Source of the DNA: Cellulosimicrobium cellulans
GTDB lineage: Bacteria; Actinomycetota; Actinomycetes; Actinomycetales; Cellulomonadaceae
Direction of reading: 5' to 3'
Assembly: GCF_016907755.1 (NCBI RefSeq)
Contig: NZ_JAFBCN010000001.1
Location: 310,001-374,000, forward strand
Length of the DNA stretch: 64,000 nucleotides
The position numbers were made by a program, and so were the translations under genes. The notes below the pieces were generated by a model. That model was given only the letters and a program-made list of their open reading frames with translations. It was not told the origin of the DNA and searched no databases. Below, in pieces: positions 16,096 through 25,243 of this stretch (positions within the stretch are counted from its first letter, which is position 1; the number at the start of each line of letters is the position of its first letter).

Positions 16096-17484
16096 CTACT
16101 TGCGCAGGAGGCCCGGGTCTTCCGGGGCCATCACGTCCAGGATCCGGTTCAAGTCCTCGACCGACGCGAACTCGACCGTGAGGCGCCCCTTGTTCTTGCC
16201 AAGATCGACCTTGACCCGCGTCTCGAAGCGGTCCGAGAGTCGATGCGCGAGCTCGTCGATCGCCGCAGACCGTTGACCCGCCCGAGGGGCGCGCGGCGCA
16301 CGACGCTCACCGTCCAGTCCGCCCATCGCGACGATCTCCTCGGTCGCGCGCACCGAGAGCCCTTCGGCGACGATCCGCTGGGCGAGACGTTCGATGTCCG
16401 CGCCGTCAGTGAGGCCCAGGAGAGCGCGGGCGTGTCCGGCGGAGAGGACGCCTGCGGCGACCCGTCGCTGCACGAGGGGCGGCAGACGCAGCAGCCGGAG
16501 GGTGTTCGAGATCTGCGGGCGACTGCGCGAGATCCGCTCAGCGAGTTCCTCATGCGTGCAGCCGAAGTCGTCGAGCAGCTGACGGTACGCCGCTGCCTCT
16601 TCCAGGGGGTTGAGTGCGCTGCGGTGCAGGTTCTCGAGAAGCGCGTCGCGCAGCAGGTCGGCGTCGTCCGTCTCGCGGATGATCGCGGGAATGACGTCGA
16701 GGCCGGCAGCTTGCGTCGCGCGCCAGCGCCGCTCGCCCATGATCAGCTCAAAGGAGCCGTCCTCTCCGGGGACCGGTCGAACGACGATCGGCTGAAGAAC
16801 GCCGATCTCGCGAATCGATCCGATCAGCTCGTCGAGGTCACCCTCGTCGAAGACGGTGCGCGGCTGACGGGGGTTCGGACGGATCGAGGCCGTCGGCACC
16901 TCGGCGAAGCGTGCCCCAGGGACGGGGACGAGGTCGGCAGCGGCGCTGCCTGCCCATTCCTCAGTGACGGCACCGTCGCCATCAGCGGGAGACTCCGAGG
17001 TCGACTTCGCGCCGGAGACCGCCGATCCGTCCCCGTTCTGGGCCTGAGGCGCCGTTTCACGTGAAACCACGTCGTCCGGGCTGTCGGCGGGAGGCGGCGC
17101 CGTGTCGCCACCACCTGGTGAAGTGACCTGCGTGCCCGACCGCTCGTCCTCAGCGTCGCTCGCACCAAGCGGTCCGCGCCCGCCCGCACTCAGTGCGTCC
17201 AGCTCGGCAAGGTCGTGTGCGGACAGCGACGTCAAGGAATCCAGATCTGCCGGGCCCGATCCGGCGTCAGCGACAAGCGTCACGACCGGAACGGGACCAG
17301 TGCCTTTCTCGGCCGCATCGCGGTCCTCCCCCGGCGCTGCGAGCGCGTCCTCGCTCGAGACGTCGTCGTGCACCGGCTCCTCGGTCGGGCTCGGGAAGAA
17401 GACGTCGACTGGGCGCTTCCCCTCCGAACTGGTCGGGATCAGAGCACCCAGCCCCCGACCGAGCCCTCGACGCTTCTCGCTCAT
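16096..17484 (-). CDS. parB: Chromosome partitioning protein ParB
   Basis: CTP-dependent clamp that loads at parS and spreads to organise the origin. 462 residues: N-terminal [13 protein letters not shown] (ParA-stimulating peptide, 5-17), a long acidic linker (about 20-188), the NTP-binding region with GERRWRA at 250-256 and [10 protein letters not shown] at 284-293, then a helix-turn-helix including [20 protein letters not shown], and a C-terminal dimerisation region. Typical ParB is 300-350 residues; the extra length is in the linker, which also contains a parS site (17053). The ATG overlaps the parA stop (ATGA, 17481-17484), with AGGAGG upstream. Confidence 0.97.
   Translation of the reverse strand: MSEKRRGLGRGLGALIPTSSEGKRPVDVFFPSPTEEPVHDDVSSEDALAAPGEDRDAAEKGTGPVPVVTLVADAGSGPADLDSLTSLSAHDLAELDALSAGGRGPLGASDAEDERSGTQVTSPGGGDTAPPPADSPDDVVSRETAPQAQNGDGSAVSGAKSTSESPADGDGAVTEEWAGSAAADLVPVPGARFAEVPTASIRPNPRQPRTVFDEGDLDELIGSIREIGVLQPIVVRPVPGEDGSFELIMGERRWRATQAAGLDVIPAIIRETDDADLLRDALLENLHRSALNPLEEAAAYRQLLDDFGCTHEELAERISRSRPQISNTLRLLRLPPLVQRRVAAGVLSAGHARALLGLTDGADIERLAQRIVAEGLSVRATEEIVAMGGLDGERRAPRAPRAGQRSAAIDELAHRLSDRFETRVKVDLGKNKGRLTVEFASVEDLNRILDVMAPEDPGLLRK
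17053..17068. other. parS site 5, inside parB
   Basis: CGTTTCACGTGAAACC, 14 of 16 matches to the consensus, in the part of parB that codes the disordered linker. Read in the parB frame it encodes V-S-R-E-T. Confidence 0.8.
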
Positions 17485-18659
17485 CGCAGTTCCTCCTGCC
17501 GCAGGCCGGGACCACCGATGGTGCCGGCAAACTCGTGTTCGGTTCGGACCGTCGGGGACAAGCTGTCAGGCACAGGAGTGGAGCCCCGCTCCTGCGCCGA
17601 GTCCCGCCCAGACAGAGCGTCGAGGTCGCGATCGTCGGGCCTGTTCGCGCCGCGTTGCGTCAGCTCACGCGCTGCCTCCAGGTACGCGAGCGCACCCGTC
17701 GAGCCAGGATCGTAGGTCATGACCGTCTGCCCGTGACTCGGTGCCTCGGAGATCCGTACCGAGCGGGGGACTGTGGTCCGCAGTGTCTGGTCGGGAAAGT
17801 GCTCCCTGACCTCTGCCGCGACCTGCTGCGCAAGGTTGGTGCGCCCGTCGTACATCGTGAGAAGGATCGTCGAGACGTGCAGACCGGGGTTCAGATGCGA
17901 CTTGATGAGCTCGATCGTCTTCAGGAGCTGGCTCAGGCCCTCCAGTGCGTAGTACTCGCACTGGATCGGGATGAGCACCTCGCGGCCGACGACGAAGGCG
18001 TTGACGGTCAGGAGGCCCAGGCTCGGGGGGCAGTCGACCAGGACGTAGTCGATGGGTGCCAGGCCCTCTCGTTCCCGCCCCGCCAGGTACTCGTCGAGCG
18101 CGCGACGGAGCCGTGTTTCACGTGAAACGAGCGAGACCAGCTCGATCTCAGCCCCTGACAGATCGATCGTCGCCGGCACGCACCAGAGCGTGGGAATGTC
18201 AGGGCACTGCTGGACCGCGCTGGCGAGGGGGTCTCCGTCGACCAGGACCTCGTAGACCGACGGTGTCCCGGCGCGGTGTTCGACACCGAGCGCCGTCGAG
18301 GCGTTTCCCTGGGGGTCGTTGTCGATGACGAGGACGTTGAGACCCGCCAGCGCGAGGCCTGCCGCGAGGTTGACGGTCGTGGTGGTCTTCCCCACGCCGC
18401 CCTTCTGGTTCGCCACGGTGATGATGCGCGTCGAGACTGGCCGTGGGAATCGCCGACCCTGGAGGTCGATGCGACGCCGAGCGTCTTCGGCGAGCTGAGC
18501 GGCAAGCGGTGTCGACTCGTCCGTGTCCGGCAAGCTCGCCATCAGCGCTGCTCGCCGGTCATCCTCGTTGCCAGAGCTTCGGGCCCCTCCCCTGTCCTCC
18601 GAGAGAGACGTCGCCGACCGATCCTGGAGCTCTCCAGGGTCGACAGGGCTTTCCGTCAC
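17481..18659 (-). CDS. parA: Chromosome partitioning ATPase ParA
   Basis: Walker-type ATPase that binds the nucleoid and pulls ParB-parS complexes apart. From GTG 18659 it has 392 residues. The deviant Walker A KGGVGKTT is at 86-93, IDNDPQGN follows, and [14 protein letters not shown] is the Walker B region. About 80 polar N-terminal residues precede the ATPase. GTG 18659 is chosen because GGAGAGG lies nine bases upstream; ATG at 18668, 18713 or 18737 would lengthen it. It overlaps parB by four bases. A parS site at 18114 lies inside the coding region. Confidence 0.96.
   Translation of the reverse strand: MTESPVDPGELQDRSATSLSEDRGGARSSGNEDDRRAALMASLPDTDESTPLAAQLAEDARRRIDLQGRRFPRPVSTRIITVANQKGGVGKTTTTVNLAAGLALAGLNVLVIDNDPQGNASTALGVEHRAGTPSVYEVLVDGDPLASAVQQCPDIPTLWCVPATIDLSGAEIELVSLVSRETRLRRALDEYLAGREREGLAPIDYVLVDCPPSLGLLTVNAFVVGREVLIPIQCEYYALEGLSQLLKTIELIKSHLNPGLHVSTILLTMYDGRTNLAQQVAAEVREHFPDQTLRTTVPRSVRISEAPSHGQTVMTYDPGSTGALAYLEAARELTQRGANRPDDRDLDALSGRDSAQERGSTPVPDSLSPTVRTEHEFAGTIGGPGLRQEELR
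18114..18129. other. parS site 6, inside parA
   Basis: TGTTTCACGTGAAACG, 15 of 16 matches, the best site in the window. In the parA frame it again encodes V-S-R-E-T. Confidence 0.85.
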
Positions 18660-18779
18660 GCGCCTCATCCTCTCCGTCGTCGCGTCCCAGCATGCGCCGT
18701 CCGGCCCACTCATCGGTGGATGTCGGGCGCACGTCATCCCCGTGTCGTCAAGACATCCGTGCTGACGTCAGGGGCGGTT

Positions 18780-19442
18780 TCAGCGTGCCCCAGTCTGCCG
18801 CACGATGCGCACGACCGTGGTGGTCTCCACACCAGGAATCGTGGGTGCGTCCACGATCTCGGGTTCGCCCCCCTTGAGCCGTCGAAGCACCTTCCGGGCG
18901 GGCTCGATCTCTCGCGCCACGTTGCGGCCCTTCAGGACGATCATCTCGCCACCCGGTCGAACCAACGGCAACGACAGCCGCGCCAGCTTGTCCAGTGCTG
19001 CCACAGCGCGAGAGGTCACGGCGTCACACTCGAACGCACCGTGATACTCCTCCGCGCGGCCCCGCTTCACCTCGACGTTCGCGAGGCCCAGATCCGCCGC
19101 GATCTCCGACAACCAGGCACATCGCCGCTCCATCGGCTCGACCAGGTAGACGGAGGCCTGCGGGCGCATCGCGGCGATCACGATCCCTGGAAGGCCCGCG
19201 CCCGATCCGATGTCCGCGATGAGACCGGTCTGCGGGAGGAACGGGACGACCGCCGCGGAGTTCAGGATGTGCCGGTCCCAGATACGTGGGACCTCGCGCG
19301 GTCCGATGAGACCACGCAGTTCGCCCTCCTCACGGAGGCGGTCCGCGAACCGTTCAACGGTCGGGAACGACGCGCCGAAATACTCGGTCAACGCCTCCCG
19401 CGAGATCTGCGGTTCGGCGTCGCCGTCAGCCAGGCCGTGCAT
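18780..19442 (-). CDS. rsmG: 16S rRNA (guanine-N7) methyltransferase RsmG (GidB)
   Basis: Methylates N7 of a guanine in the 530 loop region of 16S rRNA using SAM; loss of it gives low-level streptomycin resistance in many bacteria. From ATG 19442 it has 220 residues. DRHILNSAAVVPFLP and the SAM-binding IADIGSGAGLPGIVIA are typical, and GRAEEYHG and AVTSRAVA follow. The ATG at 19487 lies within a parS site, so the downstream ATG, preceded by GAGGAG, is preferred. It lies between jag and parA. Confidence 0.93.
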   Translation of the reverse strand: MHGLADGDAEPQISREALTEYFGASFPTVERFADRLREEGELRGLIGPREVPRIWDRHILNSAAVVPFLPQTGLIADIGSGAGLPGIVIAAMRPQASVYLVEPMERRCAWLSEIAADLGLANVEVKRGRAEEYHGAFECDAVTSRAVAALDKLARLSLPLVRPGGEMIVLKGRNVAREIEPARKVLRRLKGGEPEIVDAPTIPGVETTTVVRIVRQTGAR

Positions 19443-19479
19443 CGGCTCCTCTGTCTCCTCGTGATGGGGCACGCCACAT

Positions 19480-19495
19480 CGTTTCACGTGAAACG
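19480..19495. other. parS site 7
   Basis: CGTTTCACGTGAAACG, 14 of 16 matches and perfectly palindromic, just upstream of the chosen rsmG start. ParB binding could influence rsmG expression. Confidence 0.8.
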
Positions 19496-19625
19496 CCCGA
19501 CGGCGTGCCCGATCACCAGGTGATCCCGTCGACCGTGCGACTCTCCAGGTCCCCGCGCGCCCACCCAGCGCCGCCAGGCCTCTGCCACCGGCACGACACC
19601 TGCTTCTCAGGTGCCGTACAAGACG

Positions 19626-19659
19626 TTCGCCCCCCGTTTCACGTGAAACGGGGGGCGAA
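19626..19659. other. parS site 8 within a 34-bp perfect palindrome
   Basis: The 16-mer CGTTTCACGTGAAACG (19635-19650) is flanked by CCCCC and GGGGG and then by CGAA-type complements, so 19626-19659 is a perfect 34-bp palindrome without a loop. It lies 22 bases beyond the jag stop, where a terminator is expected. It may serve as both parS and a transcription stop. Confidence 0.75.
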
Positions 19660-19681
19660 GGGCGTCTGACACGCGACTGCG

Positions 19682-20209
19682 TCAGTCGGCGGGGTAGATC
19701 ACCACGTAGCGCTGGGGCTCCACGCCCTCGGAGTCGCTCCGGAGACCGGCTGCGGCCACCGCGTCGTGGATCACCTTGCGCTCGAACGCGTTCAGGGGCT
19801 CCAGCGACACCTTCGCCCCCTCGGACCGAACGCGTGAGATCGCGTCCTCGGCCTGTGCGGTGAGCTCACGGCGCCGAGCAGCACGGAAGCCGGCGACGTC
19901 CAGCATCAGTCGACTCCGCTCCCCGGTCCGCGCCTGGACGGCGAGTCGGGTCAGCTCCTGGAGCGCGTCGAGGACGTCACCGTCGTCACCGACGAGGGAA
20001 CGCAGTGCCGCGGGGTCGTCGGCGACGATCTCGACGGCCGCGCGGTCGTGCTCGACGTCGATGTCGATGTCACCGTCGAGGTCGGCGATGTCGAGCAGCT
20101 CCTCGAGGTAGTCCGCCGCGATCTCACCCTCCTCTTCCAGGCTGGTGGTCTCGCGCGTCGACTCGTCGGTGACGGCCTCTTCAGGCGCAGGGGTCTCTGT
20201 GGGGGTCAT
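19682..20209 (-). CDS. khpB: Jag/KhpB-type R3H-domain RNA-binding protein
   Basis: RNA-binding protein usually encoded after yidC. 175 residues: an acidic N-terminus, a KH-II-like middle (EIVADDPAALRSLVGDDGDVLDALQELTRLAVQ) and a C-terminal R3H domain (LEPLNAFERKVIHDAVAA). The ATG at 20209 has GAGGAG seven bases upstream; an earlier start at 20224 lacks one. In firmicutes the protein pairs with KhpA and affects cell size; the actinobacterial role is not settled. It follows yidC after 38 bases, in one transcript. Confidence 0.92.
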   Translation of the reverse strand: MTPTETPAPEEAVTDESTRETTSLEEEGEIAADYLEELLDIADLDGDIDIDVEHDRAAVEIVADDPAALRSLVGDDGDVLDALQELTRLAVQARTGERSRLMLDVAGFRAARRRELTAQAEDAISRVRSEGAKVSLEPLNAFERKVIHDAVAAAGLRSDSEGVEPQRYVVIYPAD

Positions 20210-20247
20210 GACGGTGCTCCTCACGGCGGGCGCGCTCGGGCGCGGGT

Positions 20248-21339
20248 CTACTTCTGCTTCTTCTTCTTGGGCGCAGGCTTGGGCGTCTCGGTGGACGACG
20301 AGCCCTTCGCGCCGTCGTTCGTCCCGGAATCGACGTCGCTCACCGGTGCGTCCTCCACAGAGGCGTCGTCAGCACCCACCGCTGCGGACGTCTCGACCGG
20401 GCGCGCAGCACCCTTCTGACGGTCCTTGCGCTTCGGCTGCTGACGCTGGCCGCGGGGCTGCTCGATCACGGGCGTGGCGTCCTCGACGATGCCCTTGGCC
20501 GCCTTCTTGCGGGCCTGCCGCTCCTTGAGGAGTCGCTCCGCCTCGGAGCCCGGCGCGGGCATGCGTCGGATCGTGTAGAACTGCTGCCCCATCGACCAGA
20601 GGTTCGTCGTCGTCCAGTACACGAGCACACCGACGGGGAAGTTGACGCCCGACACGGCGAAGATGAACGGGAAGACGTAGAGCATCATCTTCTGCGTCGA
20701 CGCCATCGGACCCTCGAGCGCCGCCTTCGGCATGTTCTTCATCGTGAGCTGGCGCTGCGTGAAGAACGTCGTCGCGCACATGGCGACGATGAGCACGGCG
20801 ATGACGATCTTCGTCTGCAGGTCGTCCGTCTGAAGAAAGACGTCGGACAGCTTCGCACCGAAGACGGACGAGCTCTCGATGTCGCTCGCGACCGCGGAGT
20901 TGATCGGACCGATCGGGTCATCCGTACCGTTGGAGATCGGCACCAGGCCGTTCAGGACCCGGAAGAGCGCGAAGAAGATCGGCGACTGCAGCAGGATCGG
21001 CATGCACGACGCGAAGGGGTTCGTCCCGTGCTTGCGGTACAGGTCCATGGTCTCGCGGCTCATGGCCTCGCGGGACGCCGGGTCCGTCTTCCCCTTGTAC
21101 TTCTTCTGGATCGCCTGCATCTCGGGCTGCAGCATCTGCATCCCGCGCGAGGCCTTGATCTGCTTGAAGAACAGCGGGATCAGCAGGATACGGATGATGA
21201 TGACCAGGCCGACGATCGACAGCACCCAGGCCGGGCCCGGACCGTCGGAGAACCCCAGATACGTCAGGCCCTGGTGGCACAGGTACATGATCCAGGCGAC
21301 TACCCACTCGATGGGGTAGAGGATCGCGAAGAAGTCCAT
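20248..21339 (-). CDS. yidC: Membrane protein insertase YidC
   Basis: Inserts and folds inner-membrane proteins with or without SecYEG. 363 residues. The gram-positive-type core begins with a membrane helix in the first 30 residues, then VLSIVGLVIIIRILLIPLFF, the cytoplasmic QPEMQAIQKKYKG loop, and further helices ending at GVLVYWTTTNLWSMGQQF. The conserved arginine of the groove is in IIIRILL. The C-terminal 90 residues are basic and Lys-rich. ATG 21339 is preferred to the TTG at 21357; GAGGGAG lies about ten bases upstream. Confidence 0.96.
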   Translation of the reverse strand: MDFFAILYPIEWVVAWIMYLCHQGLTYLGFSDGPGPAWVLSIVGLVIIIRILLIPLFFKQIKASRGMQMLQPEMQAIQKKYKGKTDPASREAMSRETMDLYRKHGTNPFASCMPILLQSPIFFALFRVLNGLVPISNGTDDPIGPINSAVASDIESSSVFGAKLSDVFLQTDDLQTKIVIAVLIVAMCATTFFTQRQLTMKNMPKAALEGPMASTQKMMLYVFPFIFAVSGVNFPVGVLVYWTTTNLWSMGQQFYTIRRMPAPGSEAERLLKERQARKKAAKGIVEDATPVIEQPRGQRQQPKRKDRQKGAARPVETSAAVGADDASVEDAPVSDVDSGTNDGAKGSSSTETPKPAPKKKKQK

Positions 21340-21399
21340 CGGTGACTGCTCCCTCAACTTCGGACAAAGCTTGTGAATCGCCCGTGATCGGGCTGCGGT

Positions 21400-21738
21400 C
21401 TAGTGCGTGTGTCGTGCCGGCGGAACGTCGTCGACCCCACCGAGGCTCCAGGGGTTGCAGCGCAGCAGCCGCCAGAGGGCGAGGCCCGTTCCGCGCAGCG
21501 CGCCATGACGACGCACCGCCGTGAGGGCGTACTGGGAGCAGGACGGGTAGTACTTGCACGTGGGCCCCGTCATCGGGGAGATCACCGACTGGTAGGCCCG
21601 GATCATGCCGATGAGAGTGAGCGCGGGGACGCGGCGCAGGACGGCGACGACGCGGCGCACGATGCCGGGAGCTCCGCGGCCGTCGACATCCTCGGGGGAC
21701 GTGACGCCGGGACCGTCGACCGGGTGCGTGGTCGTCAT
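21400..21738 (-). CDS. yidD: Membrane protein insertion efficiency factor YidD
   Basis: Small membrane-associated helper of YidC. 112 residues with the family signature: [20 protein letters not shown], then a conserved HG and [14 protein letters not shown]. The three cysteines of the family are present. The N-terminal 25 residues are extra and polar. Its ATG overlaps the rnpA stop (ATGA, 21735-21738), the conserved rpmH-rnpA-yidD-yidC order. Confidence 0.95.
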   Translation of the reverse strand: MTTTHPVDGPGVTSPEDVDGRGAPGIVRRVVAVLRRVPALTLIGMIRAYQSVISPMTGPTCKYYPSCSQYALTAVRRHGALRGTGLALWRLLRCNPWSLGGVDDVPPARHTH

Positions 21739-22103
21739 CGATCCACGCCCGAGCGCTCATGGAGGCGCTGCACGGCGCGATCGAGGCCGCTGTCGAGATC
21801 GGCGCTCAGGACGGCGAAGGGCGCGGCGGCGGAGGAGGGGAGCGCGCGGACGACGGCGCGCCCGTGCGCGGGCAGCATGTCGAGGCGTGACGCGGTCGCG
21901 GCACGCAGACGACGCTTCACGAGGTTGCGGTGCACCGCGTTCCCCACTGCCTTGGAGACGACGAAGCCGACCTGTGGCTGCGCGTCCCCCTCACGATCCT
22001 CCGAGAGGTGCACGACCACGGTCGACCTACCCGCACGCACGCCGCGGCGCACCGCCCGCTCGAAATCGACGGAACGGCGCAGTCGGTGCGCCGCGGGGAG
22101 CAC
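21735..22103 (-). CDS. rnpA: Ribonuclease P protein component
   Basis: Protein subunit that helps the RNase P RNA cleave tRNA 5' leaders. 122 residues, close to the family norm. [22 protein letters not shown] contains the RNR-type basic signature. The N-terminus reads [21 protein letters not shown], typical of actinobacterial RnpA. GTG start; it follows rpmH after six bases. Confidence 0.95.
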   Translation of the reverse strand: MLPAAHRLRRSVDFERAVRRGVRAGRSTVVVHLSEDREGDAQPQVGFVVSKAVGNAVHRNLVKRRLRAATASRLDMLPAHGRAVVRALPSSAAAPFAVLSADLDSGLDRAVQRLHERSGVDR

Positions 22104-22109
22104 GTGGGA

Positions 22110-22247
22110 TCAGGCAGAGAGCTCGGTGCGGCCCTTGCGACGGCGGGCAGCCAGGATGGCGCGGCCGGCACGGGTCCGCATGCGCAGCCGGAAGCCGTGG
22201 GTCTTCGCCCGGCGCCGGTTGTTCGGCTGGAAGGTCCGCTTGCTCAC
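22110..22247 (-). CDS. rpmH: Ribosomal protein L34
   Basis: 45-residue basic protein of the 50S subunit. It starts [19 protein letters not shown] and ends KGRTELSA, the standard L34 pattern. GTG start at 22247 with GGAG about seven bases upstream. First gene of the leftward rpmH-rnpA-yidD-yidC-jag-rsmG run, divergent from dnaA. Confidence 0.97.
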   Translation of the reverse strand: MSKRTFQPNNRRRAKTHGFRLRMRTRAGRAILAARRRKGRTELSA

Positions 22248-22793
22248 GAGGTACTCCAAGAACGTCGGGGAGGTACACCGTCTATGTCCTCGACGATGCA
22301 GTGACAGGTTCCGGTTGGAGCCTGTCGGTGGTTCAGGTGGTGCGCCGTGCGGTCGCCCGCTCGGGTCGTCGTCCAGGCACGCAGATCGAGTGGGCCATTG
22401 CTGGGGGCACCGGATCCTTGCAGGCAGCTCACGACGCGAGGCCTCGTGTCGAGTCTCCTCCACGCGGGCGCGCCAAGATCACCTGGAACGGCTGTCTGAC
22501 GTTACGCTGAGCGACCCCTCCAGGTCAAACCAGGACGGGTGAGGTGTGCCCCCGGACGCGCACCGCGGTGTCGAGTCGCCACCGGCAGCGGAACGGCGCT
22601 GAGACCATGCTCACCCTATAACCCACAGCCTGTGGACAACTATGTGGACGAGGGGTTCCCATGGCACGATCGACCTCAGCATCACCACACCCGTGACCTT
22701 TCTTCGTCGGCGCACCCCGCCCGGCCCGTCAGCGCGCGCTCGACGGTCGGCCCTGCGCGCCGACGCACACCCTCGACCTGTGAGGAACTGCCC
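22248..22793. promoter_or_regulatory. rpmH-dnaA divergent intergenic region
   Basis: 546 bases without a credible gene. Candidate -10 elements toward dnaA are TACGCT at 22503-22508 and CTATAA at 22615-22620; neither has a good -35. Two DnaA boxes (22631 and 22643) lie about 150 bases before dnaA, consistent with autoregulation. The rpmH promoter should lie in the left part but is not clear. Confidence 0.5.
22631..22651 (+). promoter_or_regulatory. DnaA-box doublet upstream of dnaA
   Basis: TGTGGACAA (22631-22639, perfect complement of TTGTCCACA) and TGTGGACGA (22643-22651, one mismatch), starting 12 bp apart. The same doublet recurs upstream of and inside gyrB. Probably mediates DnaA autoregulation. 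Confidence 0.75.
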
Positions 22794-24212
22794 GTGGCCA
22801 ACCCGGACGAGAACATCGCCGACGTCTGGGCGCAGACCCTGAGCATCCTCGAGGCGAGCCCGGACATCACGCCGCGGCAGATCGCGTTCATCCGGCTCGC
22901 CAAGCCCCTCGCGATCCTCGACGACACGGTCTTCATCGCGGTGCCGCACGAGCAGACCCGGACGTATCTCGAGACCCGCGTGCGCGACGAGCTCGTGACG
23001 GCGATGTCCTCCTGCCTCGGCCGCGACGTCCGCTTCGGCATCACGGTCGACCCGGAGCTCAGCTCGGACCCGGTCGTGGCACCTGCCTCTCGCCCCGCCG
23101 TGGAGCGACCGTACATCGAACCGGACGACGGTCTGCCCGACCTCCCGCCCCCTCCCCCGCCTCGCCCGCAGGCCGAGCCGAGCCGGCTCAACCCCAAGTA
23201 CGTCTTCGAGACGTTCGTCATCGGGTCGTCGAACAGGTTCGCGCACGCCGCGGCCGTCGCCGTCGCCGAGGCGCCTGCCAAGGCCTACAACCCCCTGTTC
23301 ATCTACGGGGACTCGGGCCTCGGCAAGACGCACCTGCTGCACGCGATCGGCCACTACGCGCACAACCTCTACCCCAACGTCCGCGTGCGCTACGTGAACT
23401 CCGAGGAGTTCACCAACGACTTCATCAACTCGATCGGCGAGGGCAAGGCCGGTGCGTTCCAGCGCCGCTACCGGGACGTCGACGTCCTCCTCATCGACGA
23501 CATCCAGTTCCTCCAGGGCAAGGAACAGACGATGGAGGAGTTCTTCCACACCTTCAACGCCCTCCACAACGCCAACAAGCAGGTCGTCATCACCTCGGAC
23601 CTGCCGCCCAAGCAGCTCAACGGGTTCGAGGACCGGCTCCGCTCGCGGTTCGAGTGGGGCCTCATCACCGACGTGCAGCCGCCGGACCTCGAGACGCGCA
23701 TCGCGATCCTCCGCAAGAAGGCGTCGAACGAGCGGCTCGCGGCCCCGGACGACGTCCTCTCCTACATCGGCTCTCGCATCTCGACGAACATCCGCGAGCT
23801 CGAGGGCGCGCTGATCCGCGTGACGGCCTTCGCGAACCTCAACCGCCAGCAGGTCGACCTCCCGCTCGCCGAGATCGTCCTCAAGGACCTCATCACCGAC
23901 GAGGACAGCGCAGAGATCACCCCCGCCGCGATCATCGCCCAGACGGCCGCGTACTTCGGCCTGACGATCGACGACCTCTGCGGGAGCTCGCGCTCGCGCG
24001 TCCTCGTCACCGCGCGGCAGATCGCCATGTACCTGTGCCGTGAGCTGACCGACCTCTCGCTGCCGAAGATCGGCCAGCAGTTCGGTGGCCGCGACCACAC
24101 GACGGTCATGCACGCGAACCGCAAGATCACGGAGCAGATGGCGGAGCGACGGTCCACCTACAACCAGGTCACCGAGCTGACGAGCAGGATCAAGCAGCAG
24201 CGCCGGGGCTGA
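22794..24212 (+). CDS. dnaA: Chromosomal replication initiator DnaA
   Basis: AAA+ ATPase that binds DnaA boxes and opens oriC. 472 residues: N-terminal interaction domain (1-85), a short Pro-rich domain II (about 90-130), an ATPase core with Walker A GDSGLGKTH at 172-180 and Walker B LLIDDIQFL near 231-239, and a C-terminal DNA-binding domain with GGRDHTTVMHANRKI. GTG 22794 is preceded by GAGGA eight bases upstream; the open frame before it is not conserved-looking. Domain II is short compared with Streptomyces DnaA. Confidence 0.98.
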   Translation: MANPDENIADVWAQTLSILEASPDITPRQIAFIRLAKPLAILDDTVFIAVPHEQTRTYLETRVRDELVTAMSSCLGRDVRFGITVDPELSSDPVVAPASRPAVERPYIEPDDGLPDLPPPPPPRPQAEPSRLNPKYVFETFVIGSSNRFAHAAAVAVAEAPAKAYNPLFIYGDSGLGKTHLLHAIGHYAHNLYPNVRVRYVNSEEFTNDFINSIGEGKAGAFQRRYRDVDVLLIDDIQFLQGKEQTMEEFFHTFNALHNANKQVVITSDLPPKQLNGFEDRLRSRFEWGLITDVQPPDLETRIAILRKKASNERLAAPDDVLSYIGSRISTNIRELEGALIRVTAFANLNRQQVDLPLAEIVLKDLITDEDSAEITPAAIIAQTAAYFGLTIDDLCGSSRSRVLVTARQIAMYLCRELTDLSLPKIGQQFGGRDHTTVMHANRKITEQMAERRSTYNQVTELTSRIKQQRRG

Positions 24213-25243
24213 GGCCCGTCGCCGTGGGGGCCCGTACCCACCGCCCGCCCATGGAGTCCGGTCCGGGCTGTCGACAGGCAGCCGTGTCGGGGACCACCCA
24301 TGACCAGGACCACCGTGCCGTGTCGTCCTCCGCACAGATCCACAGAGATGCCCACCGGGGTGCATCATCCTGTGGATACAGCTCGCCAGAGCGTCTCCGC
24401 ACAGTCCACGGCTCCTCCATCACCGTGTCGTACACAGCGTGTGGGTCGAGTTGTCCACAGTCATCCACAGGGCGCCTGTGAGTTGTGACATCCGCGTGAT
24501 CCAGGGATCGACGATCGACCACAGCGCTCGGCGGCGTTCCGCAACCCGCGGAGTGACGAGGGTTTTCCCCGGAATGGCTGTGGAAACGATGCACCGTGCA
24601 CAGTCTGTGGACGGCTCTCCGATGACACGGTTGTGCATGCGTCTGTGGATAACTGTGGACGACGGGCCCTCAGGTGTGGATGACATGGCACCCGTCGGTG
24701 GACGACGTGTGGGGACAGATCAGTTGCCCACAGGGCGTGCGACTTTCCCACAGCGGGACCACCAGCTCGTCCACACGCAGTTTCGCCCTCTGACCTGCGA
24801 GGACACCTGTTTTCCACGCATTCCACAACCCCTATGACGACGACGAAAGTGTTATCAAGGGGGAATTCCACACGCCTTCATCAGGCTCCGACGGCCGACG
24901 TGCGCGACCGCTCCGACCACCCTGCCCGACGGTCCCACCGGCGACCAGCGGATCGCCCGTCGGCACACCGCGGACGCTCGCGACGATGCCCTGACGACGT
25001 CGGTGCACAGGACTGTCCCCAGCGACGTCGTTCCAGTTCCTCCCGACCGCCTCCTCGCGTAGGGTTCATGCACGACACGTGTGCGCGGACCTGCGACCCG
25101 AGCTCCTCGCGTCCCCCGCCACGGGCCTTCCCTCGAGCGGTCAGGACGTCCTCAGCCCGACGACGAGCCGTGCGCCGAGGCGCAGCCGGACGGCACATGT
25201 GAAGATCGAGTCCGATCAGGACGTTGGGACGAGAGGGTGTGGG
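24213..25243. other. oriC: chromosomal replication origin
   Basis: 1.03 kb between dnaA and dnaN with a cluster of DnaA boxes at about 24336-24775. Perfect boxes: TTGTCCACA 24451-24459 and TGTGGATAA 24644-24652. One-mismatch boxes: 24371-24379, 24461-24469, 24654-24662, 24675-24683, 24724-24732 and 24767-24775. Weaker ones occur at 24336, 24579, 24606, 24698 and 24744. Boxes lie in both orientations. A relatively AT-richer stretch (about 24800-24875, with TTTTCC, TATGACG and GTTATCAAG) follows and is a candidate unwinding element. No gene is seen; the frames across it are not protein-like. Confidence 0.93.

Noticed and set aside
22539-22793. Upstream extension of the dnaA frame
   Set aside because: The added residues are not DnaA-like, they cover the DnaA-box doublet, and GTG 22794 has a good ribosome site and the conserved N-terminus.
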